From Mesostigma viride (taxonomy: Eukaryota; Streptophyta; Mesostigmatophyceae; Mesostigmatales; Mesostigmataceae): a stretch of DNA of 64,000 nucleotides. Positions 53,401 to 63,277 of this stretch are shown here, one piece after another (positions within the stretch are counted from its first letter, which is position 1; each line of letters opens with the position of its first letter). The notes below the pieces were generated by a model. It was not told the DNA's origin. It ran no database searches and was given only the letters and a program-made list of their open reading frames with translations. Made by a program: the position numbers and the translations under genes. Location: positions 89,939-153,938 of the forward strand of contig RPFO01000117.1 of assembly GCA_009746045.1 (NCBI GenBank), in the 5' to 3' direction.

Positions 53401-56400
53401 GTCCTTGTCCTTGTCCTTGTCCTTGTCCTTGTCCTTGTCCTTGTCCTTGTCCTTGTCCTTGTCCTTGTCCTTGTCCTTGTGCCAGCACTTGTCCTTGTCC
53501 TTGTCCTTGTCCTTGTCCTTGTCCTTGTCCTTGTCCTTGTCCTTGTCCTTGTCCTTGTCCTTGTCCTTGTCCTTGTCCTTGTCCTTGTCCTTGTCCTTGT
53601 CCTTGTCCTTGTCCTTGTCCTTGTCCTTGTCCTTGTCCTTGTCCTTGTCCTTGTCCTTGTCCTTGTCCTTGTCCGTCCTTGTCCTTGTCCTTGTCCTTGT
53701 CCTTGTCCTTGTCCTTGTCCTTGTCCTTGTCCGTCCTTGTCCTGTCCTTGTCCTTGTCCTTGTCCTTGTCCTTGTCCTTGTCCTTGTCCTCGTCCTTGTC
53801 CTTGTCCTTGTCCTTGTCCTTGTCCTTGTCCTTGTCCTTGTCCTTGTCCTTGTCCTTGTCCTTGTCCTTGTCCTTGTCCTTGTCCTTGTCCTTGTCCTTG
53901 TCCTTGTCCTTGTCCTTGTCCTTGTCCTTGTCCTTGTCTTGTCCTTGTCCTCGTCCTTGTCCTTGTCCTTGTCCTTGTCCTTGTCCTTGTCCTTGTCCTT
54001 GTCCTTGTCCTTGTCCTTGTCCTTGTCCTTGTCCTTGTCCTTGTCCTTGTGCCAGCACGTTGTCCTTGTCCTTGTCCTTGTCCTTGTCCTTGTCCTTGTC
54101 CTCGTCCTCGTCCTTGTCCTTGTCCTTGTCCTTGTCCTTGTCCTTGTCCTTGTCCTTGTCCTTGTCCTTGTCCTTGTCCTTGTCCTTGTCCTTGTCCTTG
54201 TCCTTGTCCTTGTCCTTGTCCTTGTCCTTGTCCTCGTCCTCGTCCTCGTCCTTGTCCTTGTCCTTGTCCTTGTCCTTGTCCTTGTCCTTGTCCTTGTCCT
54301 TGTCCTTGTCCTTGTCCTTGTCCTTGTCCTTGTCCTTGTCCTTGTCCTCGTCCTCGTCCTCGTCCTTGTCCTTGTCCTTGTCCTTGTCCTCGTCCTCGTC
54401 CTCGTCCTCGTCCTGCCTTGTCCTTGGCCTTGTCCTTGTCCTTGTCCTTGTCCTTGTCCTTGTCCTTGTCCTTGTCCTTGTCCTTGTCCTTGTCCTTGTC
54501 CTTGTCCTTGTCCTTGTCCTTGTCCTTGTCCTTGTCCTTGTCCTTGTCCTTGTCCTTGTCCTTGTCCTTGTCCTTGTCCTTGTCCTTGTCCTGTCCTTGT
54601 CCTGTCCTTGTCCTTGTCCTTGTCCTTGTCCTTGTCCTGTCCTTGTCCTGTCCTTGTCCTTGTCCTTGTCCTTGTCCTTGTCCTTGTCCTTGTCCTTGTC
54701 CTTGTCCTTGTCCTTGTCCTTGTCCTTGTCCTTGTGCCAGCACTTGTCCTTGTCCTTGTCCTTGTCCTTGTCCTTGTCCTTGTCCTTGTCCTTGTCCTTG
54801 TCCTTGTCCTTGTCCTTGTCCTTGTCTTGCCTTGTCCTTGTCCTTGTCCTTGTCCTTGTCCTTGTCCTTGTCCTTGTCCTTGTCCTTGTCCTTGTCCTTG
54901 TCCTTGTCCTTGTCCTTGTCCTTGTCCTTGTCCTTGTCCTTGTCCTTGTCCTTGTCCTTGTCCTTGTCCTTGTCCTTGTCCTTGTCCTTGTCCTTGTCCT
55001 TGTCCTTGTCCTTGTCCTTGTCCTTGTCCTTGTCCTTGTCCTTGTCCTTGTCCTTGTCCTTGTCCTTGTCCTTGTCCTTGTCCTTGTCCTTGTCCTTGTC
55101 CTTGTCCTTGTCCTTGTCCTTGTCCTTGTCCTTGTCCTTGTCCTTGTCCTTGTCCTTGTCCTTGTCCTTGTCCTTGTGCCAGCACGTTGTCCTTGTCCTT
55201 GTCCTTGTCCTTGTCCTTGTCCTTGTCCTTGTCCTTGTCCTTGTCCTTGTCCTTGTCCTTGTCCTTGTCCTTGTCCTTGTCCTTGTCCTTGTCCTTGTCC
55301 TTGTCCTTGTCCTTGTCCTTGTCCTTGTCCTTGTCCTTGTCCTTGTCCTTGTCCTTGTGCAGCCTTGTCCTTGTCCTTGTCCTTGTCCTTGTCCTTGTCC
55401 TTGTCCTTGTCCTTGTCCTTGTCCTTGTCCTTGTCCTTGTCCTTGTCCTTGTCCTTGTCCTTGTCCTTGTCCTTGTCCTTGTCCTTGTCCTTGTCCTTGT
55501 CCTTGTCCTTGTCCTTGTCCTTGTCCTTGTCCTTGTCCTTGTCCTTGTCCTTGTCCTCGTCCTTGTCCTTGTCCTTGTCCTTGTCCTTGTCCTTGTCCTT
55601 GTCCTTGTCCTTGTCCTCGTCCTGTCCTCGTCCTTGTCCTTGTCCTTGTCCTTGTCCTTGTCCTTGTCCTCGTCCTCGTCCTCGTCCTTGTCCTTGTCCT
55701 TGTCCTTGTCCTTGTCCTTGTCCTTGCCCTTGTCCTTGTCCTTGTCCTTGTCCTTGTCCTTGTCCTTGTCCTTGTCCTCGTCCTCGTCCTCGTCCTTGTC
55801 CTTGTCCTTGTCCTTGTCCTCGTCCTCGTCCTCGTCCTGTCCTCGCCTTGTCGTTGGCCTTGTCCTTGTCCTTGTCCTTGTCCTTGTCCTTGTCCTTGTC
55901 CTTGTCCTTGTCCTTGTCCTTGTCCTTGTCCTTGTCCTTGTCCTTGTCCTTGTCCTTGTCCTTGTCCTTGTCCTTGTCCTTGTCCTTGTCCTTGTCCTTG
56001 TCCTTGTCCTTGTCCTTGTCCTTGTCCTTGTCCTTGTCCTTGTCCTTGTCCTTGTCCTTGTCCTTGTCCTTGTCCTTGTCCTTGTCCTTGTCCTTGTCCT
56101 TGTCCTTGTCCTTGTCCTTGTCCTTGTCCTTGTCCTTGTCCTTGTCCTTGTCCTTGTCCTTGTCCTTGTCCTTGTCCTTGTCCTTGTCCTTGTCCTTGTC
56201 CTTGTCCTTGTCCTTGTCCTTGTCCTTGTCCTTGTCCTTGTCCTCGTCCTTGTCCTCGTCCTTGTCCTTGTCCTTGTCCTTGTGCTTGTCCTCGTCCTCG
56301 TCCTCGTCCTTGTCCTTGTCCTTGTCCTTGTCCTTGTCCTCGTCCTCGTCCTTGTCCTTGTCCTTGTCCTTGTCCTTGTCCTTGTCCTTGTCCTTGTCCT

Positions 56401-56755
56401 CGTCCTCATCCTCGTGCTTGTCCTTGTCCTTGTCCTTGTCCTTGTCCTTGTCCTTGTCCTTGTCCTTGTCCTTGTCCTTGCCCTTGCCCTTGTCCTTGTC
56501 CTTGTCCTTGTCCTTGTCCTTGTCCTTGTCCTTGTCCTTGTCCTTGTCCTTGTCCTTGTCCTTGTCCTTGTCCTTGTCCTTGTCCTTGTCCTTGTCCTTG
56601 TCCTTGTCCTTGTCCTTGTCCTTGTCCTTGTCCTTGTCCTTGTCCTTGTCCTTGTCCTTGTCCTTGTCCTTGTCCTTGTCCTTGTCCTTGTCCTCGTCCT
56701 TGTCCTTGTCCTTGTCCTTGTCCTTGTCCTTGTCCTTGTCCTTGTCCTTGTCCTT
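50476..56755. repeat. 6.3-kb CCTTGT hexanucleotide array
   Basis: About 1,040 hexamers, mainly CCTTGT, with local CCTCGT variants and short slips. It is interrupted by GTGCCAGCACGTTG-type words near 51152, 51427, 51643, 52169, 52862, 54049 and 55176, and by shorter forms near 53306, 53481 and 54734. Several interruptions are followed by the same pattern of six CTTGTC units and two or three CTCGTC units, so larger blocks were duplicated. It encodes CP, SL, VL, KD, RT or GQ dipeptide runs, all artefacts. The array starts and ends inside CTTGCGCC of the 46-bp palindrome unit. Confidence 0.97.
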
Positions 56756-56762
56756 TTCTTGC

Positions 56763-57612
56763 TTGATTTTCTTGCGCCAACGGCCGTTGCAATTTGGAAA
56801 TTAGGGTGTTATTTTTTTTTTGCCCAACGGCCGTCGGAACCTTGAAATTAGGGTGTGATTTTCATGCGCCAACGGCCGTTGGAACCCGTAAATTAGGGTG
56901 TGATTTTCATGCGCCAACGGCCGTCGGAACCTTAAAATTAGGGTGTGATTTTCATGCGCCAACGGCCGTTGGAACCTGGAAATTAGGGTGTTATTTTTCT
57001 GTCGCCAACGGCCGTTGGAACCTGGAAATGAAGGTGTCATTTTTCTCGCGCCAACGGCCGTTGGAAACTGGAAATTAGGGTGTGATTTTCATGCGCCAAC
57101 GGCCGTTGGAACCTGGAAAATAGGGTGTGATTTTTCTCGCGCCAACGGCCGTTGGAACCTGGAAAATAGGGTGTCATTTTTCTCGCGCCAACGGCCGTTG
57201 GAACCTGGAAATTAGGGTGTGATTTTTCTGTCGCCAACGGCCGTTGGAACCTGGAAATTAGGGTGTGATTTTCATGCGCCAACGGCCGTTGGAACCTGTA
57301 AATTAGGGTGTGATTTTCATGCGCCAACGGCCGTTGGAACCTGTAAATTAGGGTGTGATTTTCATGCGCCAACGGCCGTCGGAACCTTAAAATTAGGGTG
57401 TGATTTTCATGCGCCAACGGCCGTTGGAACCTGGAAATTAGGGTGTTATTTTTCTGTCGCCAACGGCCGTTGGAACCTGGAAATTAGGGTGTGATTTTCA
57501 TGCGCCAACGGCCGTTGGAACCTGTAAATTAGGGTGTGATTTTCATGCGCCCACGGCCGTTGGAACCTGGAAATTAGGGTGTTATTTTTCTGTCGCCAAC
57601 GGCCGTTGGAAC
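56763..57612 (+). repeat. 46-bp tandem palindrome array (19 units)
   Basis: Palindromes begin at about 56777, 56824, 56869 and onward to 57597, spaced 42-48 bp (mostly 46). The unit is palindrome, AACCTGGAAATTAGGGTGTG, then ATTTTTCT or ATTTTCATGCG. Several units have CCGTCGG instead of CCGTTGG. It lies in the inferred intron before 57660. Confidence 0.95.
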
Positions 57613-57659
57613 ATAGTACTGACCTTCCGGCTATCTGTATGTTTTTTGCATGTGATCAG

Positions 57660-58814
57660 GGGCGTCCGTCAAGGCAGAGAACGGACGAAGAGCGGAGGAA
57701 GTGGGCTTACAAGATTGAACATAACTGTTCGGAAAGGCATCTCACAACATTTTTTGAGGACTGGCGCCAACGAGCACCGGGCACCGACTTATGGTCGGTT
57801 ATTGTGAAGACCTTTGAGAGGAAGGGGCTGCTGACGACACGTGCTGGAAATGCGAAGCCCAGCATTTTGGACTCCTGGGAGCCAGCGCCGTCCTCTCAAG
57901 TGCACGACAAGAATCTAACTGACACCATACAGGCGGCGTTTCATCTGCGGCAGAAGATACGCCTAGTTCCAGACGATGTCGACATCGTGGGGGGGTCCGC
58001 GATTGCGACTCAAGTACGGGCCCCCACGGAGAACTTGTGCCAACTCCCGGAACTCATGCGGCACCGGACGGTGACGGTGCGGAATTGTAGGGGGCTCGCG
58101 CCGTGGTTCGTGGGGGCCGGCACAAGTCTGACAAAAGCAAAATGTGCCGTGCCGATCTTCCGGTTTGCGTGGCAGGTGCTGGCAGACCGTGATCCAGGTC
58201 TCTACAATTTATGGGTGCAGAGGAGTGAAAAGGTTCCTTACCACATTAAAATACTGACGGGGGACGACAGTGACCGTGCCGTGCAGAGGTTCGGATACTA
58301 TCGTTCGCCAACGGCCGAGGAAGCCATGTCCATTCTCCGGACGGACTCCCTGAAGGACATGGCGGCCGCTTGCTCAGACGAGTTGATCACCATGGAGTTG
58401 GATCCGTCCGAGTGGTCAAATGAATCTGAGCGTGAGGCAGTAGTTGACCTGACGAAATCCGCGCTGGGGAGCTTGAACATCTCGGACCATGCCGGCCTTA
58501 AGGGTAAATTTCGAGACCAGACGCCTTGCGTGTTTGTGCAGTTTGCCGTGCTGGACGGCAACCACTACACACAGATGTTGAAGTCCGTGATTTTCGAGGG
58601 CTCTGACGAGCAAGTGAGTACTGCGATAGCTGGCGAGATTGCGGGTAAACAAAAGGGCAAGTTCGTGGAGACAACCGACGAGGCGTTTGATTTGTGGAGG
58701 GGGTTGGTGAGGGACGCGGAGAAGTTCAAGTACACCAATCTGGACGTGCTCAAGGGCTGGGAGGTGGAGGGGGAAGCACTGATCCCGCCCATGAAGGACA
58801 TGCGGACGCAAAAG
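57660..58814 (+). CDS. Exon of a large unknown protein (385 residues)
   Basis: Entry is at a CAG acceptor (57657-57659) in phase 0; exit is at GTAAAT (58815) after MRTQK, phase 0. Reads GRPSRQRTDEERRKWAYK, EDWRQRAPGTDLWSVIVKTF, WFVGAGTSLTKAKCAVPIF, PCVFVQFAVLDGNHYTQML. The start DEERRKWAYKIEHNCSE is charged and may be helical. No known family was recognised. If the donor is not used, the frame runs to a TAG at 58854-58856. The next 46-bp array begins just after, so the array would again be intronic. Confidence 0.65.
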
Positions 58815-58857
58815 GTAAATATAACGGATCGGGTGTGGGAACGTTTTAGGCACTAGA

Positions 58858-59335
58858 TGTTATTTTTCTTGCGCCAACGGCCGTTGGAACCTGGAAATTA
58901 GGGTGTGATTTTTCTTGCGCCAACGGCCGTTGGAACCTGGAAATTAGGTGTGATTTTTCTTGCGCCAACGGCCGTTGGAACCTGGAAATTAGGGTGTGAT
59001 TTTTCTTGCGCCAACGGCCGTTGGAACCTGGAAATTAGGGTGTCATTTTTCCTGCGCCAACGGCCGTTGGAACCTGGAAATTTGGTTGATATTTTTCTTG
59101 CGCCAACGGCCGTTGGAACCTGGAAATTCGGTGACATTTTTCTTGCGCCAACGGCCGTTGGAACCTGGAAATTAGGGTGTGATTTTTCTTGCGCCAACGG
59201 CCGTTGGAACCTGGAAATTAGGGTGTGATTTTTCTTGCGCCAACGGCCGTTGGAACCTGGAAATTAGGGTGTGATTTTTCTTGCGCCAACGGCCGTTGGA
59301 AACTGGAAATTAGGGTGTGATTTTTGTTCGGGAAC
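58858..59335 (+). repeat. 46-bp tandem palindrome array (10 units)
   Basis: Palindromes start near 58874, 58920, 58965, 59011, 59057, 59103, 59148, 59194, 59240 and 59286, with a decayed end copy near 59333. The unit is the same as in 56763-57612 but more uniform, with CTTGCG preceding each palindrome. It lies in the inferred 615-bp intron 58815-59429. Confidence 0.95.
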
Positions 59336-59429
59336 GGCCGATCTTCCAAAGTGTAAGGACAAAATGTCAGGTCGTGTGTTGTATGACCGTTTTTTGTCTC
59401 AAACACTGATTCACATTTCATGCATGCAG

Positions 59430-61450
59430 GGGAGAGAGGCGCATCGGAGGGTTGCCCTGATCGGAGGGGGGCTGAATGCAGAAGACGAGGCCGTTTCCAA
59501 AAAGTCGAGGGGGACGGCGCTGCTGGAAGTGCACAACTATTTCAAGACGCACATGGAGGAATCCTGGGATAAGCCGGAGGTGCCCCTTCAGGACCAGAAA
59601 GAAATATGGAATTTGATTCATGGGGTTTCAAGCAGCACTGAGAAGGCAAGGAAGGACGGGGAGGGGGAGGAGGGTGGTGAGGAGCGGGTTGGAGGGCGAT
59701 TGAACGAGGGCCGGGCCCACTTCAAATGTTCCGCCGTCCAAGCCAAGTGTGTGACACTTTTGGTCGTTTTTCGCAAAAAAAAAATAAAATTTCGCACGAG
59801 TTCGCGTGATTTTCGCGTGATTTTCGCAAAATTTTCACACATTTTCGCACGATTTCGCACGATTTCGCACAATTTTGCATGATTTCGCACAATTTCGCAT
59901 GGATTTCAACCAAGGGTCGTTTTGGGGAGTGACGTTTGACAAAATTTCGCATGAATTCACACACGTTGTGCACATCAAAATTTTTTTACCGTCGACATTT
60001 TTCACATGAAATTTCGCACAATTTCAGCAAATTTCGCACAAATTCGCACGATTTCAGCAAATTTCACACGATTTCAGCAAATTTCGCACAATTTCGCACG
60101 ATTTCGCACGACGAATCACTCTGCAGAGTGACGATCGTCGAAAAAGTAAAAAAAACGACCAAAAGTGTCACACTTTTCGGAACATTTGAAGTGGGCCCGG
60201 CCCGAGGGTGGTTTGTCCGAATCGGAGAAAACCCAAGTCTACGACTTCATCTCGGCTGTGAAGGATGAAACGGTCGCTCCGAACGACGACAGTAGATGTG
60301 GAATGCCGATTGAGGACAAGCTGGCCAAGGAGCTTGCAGAGTTTCTGGACATCGTGGCAGCGGACAAGCTGGACGGGGAGGGAAGGGTGATGAGGAAGGG
60401 GGGGGGATCAAACAGGAAGGGTGGAGGAGTCTAGCCCGCTTTCGATTCTGGCCGTCTATCATGGCAACCGTGAAGGCCAAACACGTTCCTCCTCAGTGCT
60501 TGTATGACCTGACATACATGGCCAAGATCTTCTGCGAGGTGATGGTCCAGCTTTTCATGATCTACAACCGCGATTTGGGGAAATACCCCGAACCACGCGA
60601 CCTCGGCTGGTTGCCGATGCAGCCTTCGGAAGCCGACAGCGCCCTTCAGAGGGTGGCCGATACGGTCGCTGTAGCTGCCAAGAGACTAAGGGCGGTTATC
60701 AGGCCAACGGGGAGGGACGATTCCACCTTCCCACTTGCACTGCTGGAGAGGACGGATTTTTGGACGACCCACAAGGAGGAAACGAAATGGTGGGTCCTGA
60801 TTGCGCCCGAACCCCCAACCGAACAGGCTGTGGTGCCCCAACCCGTACAGCCTGTGGCGGGGGCTGTGGTGGTGACGGGGGCTGTGCCGGAGGAAGGCCA
60901 AGCCGAACATGCCGAGGCAGAGGACGTCCAGTCGGGTCGCCAAAAAAAGGTGGGGGAGAAGCGGGAACCCCCGCGGAAGTTTGGGTCGGAGGAGCTGGCA
61001 TCCGAAATCGAGCAGCAGGGCCCGTGGATTTCTAAGAAAGTTTACGGGTCTGACGGGGATACGACCTGTGAGTTCATGATGAAGACTTTCGCGTGGGAGA
61101 AAAGCGATGGGCCGACACGGTTGGCTCAAGTGGTACTTAATGCAATGGAGGGGTTCGAATTTGTTGCGAAGAGGACGGGGTTGACGAACAAGCCGGATAT
61201 CAAGAATGGGATATGGCTGCTGAATTTGGAACACCACGCGAAGCTGTGGAATGATGAGGAATTGTTGAAGGGTCGAACGGGTTCGTGGGTGGAGAAAAGG
61301 GACTGGAAGGCGGCGAAGGATTGTGGAGATTTCAATGGTGTGAAGGACGACTGGTCGTCGTACCTAGGCGATTTCACGGGATTCTTCAACCCACCCGTGA
61401 TCTTCATTGGGTCAAAGGAGCAGGTGGATGGGTTTAAGGTCCTTCTGAAG
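59430..61450 (+). pseudogene. Exon of the large unknown protein, interrupted by a transposon and a frame break
   Basis: Entered after TGCATGCAG in phase 0 (GREAHRRVALIGGG). Coding runs to RLNE at 59708, is interrupted by the 494-bp element at 59709-60202, and resumes with GGLSESEKTQVYDFISAVK in the same frame once the element and one target copy are discounted. A G9 run (60398-60406) then separates this frame from the next, which continues through MATVKAKHVPPQCLYDL to QVDGFKVLLK and a GTACTT donor at 61451. The part from 60461 alone is a 330-residue stretch with an acidic, Pro/Val-rich linker (about 60800-60960) and Trp-rich C-terminal portion. No domain was recognised. Confidence 0.6.
59709..60202. 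mobile_element. 494-bp inverted-repeat transposon (MITE-like) inside an exon
   Basis: Perfect 25-bp terminal inverted repeats start GGCCGGGCCCACTTC (59709-59733 and 60178-60202). A second inverted block, TGTGACACTTTTGGTCGT, lies just inside. CGAG is present on both sides (59705-59708 and 60203-60206), a 4-bp target duplication. The interior is built from TTTCGCACGA-like 10-11-bp repeats. No transposase. The superfamily was not assigned. Precise removal would restore the reading frame. Confidence 0.85.
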
Positions 61451-61530
61451 GTACTTGGGAAGCGGCACAGGGGGAGGATATTTCCAATCCCAACGGCCGT
61501 TCGGGCAAGGAAATTGCGGGTGCAGCCCAG
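61451..61530 (+). other. 80-nt intron carrying a palindrome variant
   Basis: Begins GTACTT and ends CCCAG, phase 0 on both sides, joining LLK to KRPLETAGAG. It contains CCAACGGCCGTTCG near 61490, one base from the standard palindrome. Confidence 0.55.
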
Positions 61531-62339
61531 AAGCGTCCGCTGGAGACGGCAGGCGCTGGCACCAAAAAGAAACGCCGGAAGCGCGCCGCCTCGGAGACCC
61601 CCGCGGCCGAAGACGTCTCAATGGGGGATGATGAGGATGTCGGGTCACATGGGGGTGATGATGGGGAGGAGGTTGGTGATGATGGTGCCGGCGATGATGA
61701 GGGGGACGGGAATGAGGGTGGTGATAAGGGGGGCGGGTCGAAGGACGGAGAGGGGGGGGTTCGAAGGGCGGAGAGGGGGGCGGGTCGAAGGGCGGAGAGG
61801 GGGGGGGTCGAAGGACGGAGAGGGGGCGGGTCGAAGGGCGGAGAGGGGGGGGGTCGAAGGGCGGAGAGGGGGGGGGTCGAAGGACGGAGAGGGGGGCGGG
61901 TCGAAGGGCGGAGAGGGGAGGGGGTCGAAGGATGGAGAGGGGGGCGGAGAGAAGGGCGGAGAGGGGAGGGGGTCGAAGGGCGGAGAGGGGGGCGGGTCGA
62001 AGGGCGGAGAGGGGGGCGGGTCAAAGGGTGGAGAGGGGGGCGGGTCAAAGGGCGGAGAGGGGGGCGGGTCCAAGGGCGGAGAGGGGGGGGAGAGAAGGGT
62101 GGAGAGGGGGGCGGGTCAAAGGGCGGAGAGGGGGGCGGGTCGAAGGGCGGAGAGGGGGGCGGGTCGACCGGCGCATCGGGGGAAGGGGGGAAGGAGGGGG
62201 GGGAGGGGAGGGAGGCTCGAGGGGGAATTCGGGGGCGTCGGGGGGGGGATGTTGGGGCGTGCCGTCGACTACTGCAAAAAGCTCCTTTCGCCTGGCGGGC
62301 ACGTTCGATCAAGAGCAACGGCTAGTCATCTGTCAAAGG
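61531..62339 (+). CDS. Exon with nuclear-localisation signal and Gly/Ser/Lys repeat
   Basis: Starts KRPLETAGAGTKKKRRKRAA, a strong basic nuclear-localisation-like cluster, then an acidic stretch (MGDDEDVGSHGGDDGEE). A 24-bp repeat follows, coding GGGSKGGE. The exit is in another frame: AVDYCKKLLSPGGHVRSRAT, HLSKG, with donor GTAAGT at 62340 in phase 1. At least one frame change must therefore lie in the G-rich repeat, through indels or error. The exact repeat translation is unreliable. Confidence 0.45.
61735..62165 (+). repeat. 24-bp G-rich minisatellite (exonic)
   Basis: About 18 units built from GGTCGAAGGGCGGAGAG and runs of 4-7 G. The unit is eight codons long, so it can expand without frame loss, but variable G-runs break the frame between units. 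Confidence 0.9.
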
Positions 62340-62458
62340 GTAAGTTAATCTGAGTGAATATGGTCGGTTAAATTATGATGTTTGCATATTCCCAAGTTTG
62401 ATTTGCGATTGTAATGATAACTAATTGCGCCGCTCGTCATTGCTTGTCCCACACACAG
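62340..62458 (+). other. 119-nt intron
   Basis: GTAAGT donor and CACACACAG acceptor. Joining makes a GGT codon (phase 1) and links HLSKG to DESEEEPPKDD. AT-rich relative to the exons. Confidence 0.6.
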
Positions 62459-63277
62459 GTGACGAGTCTGAAGAGGAGCCGCCAAAGGATGACGCGCATG
62501 GCGGCCCACCCAAAGGGTTTGAGGAAGATTCGGAAGAATCGGAAGAATCGGAACCTGAGGAGGAAGCGCCACAAAGACGTGTCACAGTTACCGCAACCCA
62601 GCCCAAGCCACTAGACAAGAAAGTGCCACCACCAAGTTGGCAGACGTGGATGGAGAATCTGGAAGGTGGGGGGGGGGAAACGGGTCGTGCCCCGCTCGCC
62701 TGTTGGATGTCCGGTTTCGGTATTGTGCAAGCACGGCGGTGAATTTTGCCAGTATCGGAAGAACCAATCCCAGCGCCTTGATACGTTGTGGAAGCCCACG
62801 TGGGCTGCTGATTCGGTGGCTAAACTCAATGCAGACCCAATGAAGCTGGCACACATGCCTGATTTCCACGTCGACACGTTCCTGGTGCATGGAGTCGTTC
62901 GAAAGGTGGATAAAACGGGCGTGTGGTACGTTAAATTTTGGGCAGAAGGGTGTGACGAAAAGGGAATCTGGATTAATGGGGAGCAGGGGACGATGCCCAA
63001 CATAATTTTCAAGGTACAACAAGACGAGATGCGGAACTGTTTCAAGCCACCTGAGGGAACGTATTTGGAGTGGTGGATGGACAAGGGGTACCTGGCGACC
63101 AGATCTTCCCCAGCGACCAGATCTTCCCCACGACTCCAAGAGAAGGGGGGAGACCAAGCCGCAGGGCAGGGCAAACGAAAACCTCAAGGGAAGGCTGGCG
63201 CAGATGTGCGGGAGGGGGGTGTAAAGAAGCCCAGCGGACGGGCACCTGTAAAGAAACGCCTGTTAGTAGGTAGTTAG
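62459..63277 (+). CDS. Last exon of the large unknown protein, one G-run frame break
   Basis: Begins DESEEEPPKDDAHGG, an acidic Glu/Ser stretch, then SWQTWMENLEGGGG. A G10 run (62668-62677) separates this from the frame that continues KRVVPRSPVGCPVSVL, FHVDTFLVHGVVRKV, WYVKFWAEGCDEKG, TYLEWWMDKGYL. The end is basic (KRKPQGKAGAD, GRAPVKKRLL) and stops at 63275-63277. No known domain was assigned; FLVHGVVRKVDKTGVWYVKF suggests a beta-rich fold. If the G-run is miscounted the exon is intact. Confidence 0.6.

Noticed and set aside
50060-56845. Reading frames of 1,400-2,261 codons with CP, VL, SL, KD, RT or GQ dipeptides
   Set aside because: Produced by the CCTTGT hexamer, which lacks stops in any frame; only the short unique ends may be real exons.
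58858-59335. CRISPR-like regularly spaced palindromic repeats
   Set aside because: The sequence between palindromes is also conserved, so there are no unique spacers; no cas genes, and the context is eukaryotic.
61434-62318. 294-residue proline-rich protein on the minus strand
   Set aside because: Antisense of the G-rich 24-bp minisatellite; the plus-strand exon reading has consistent splice phases.
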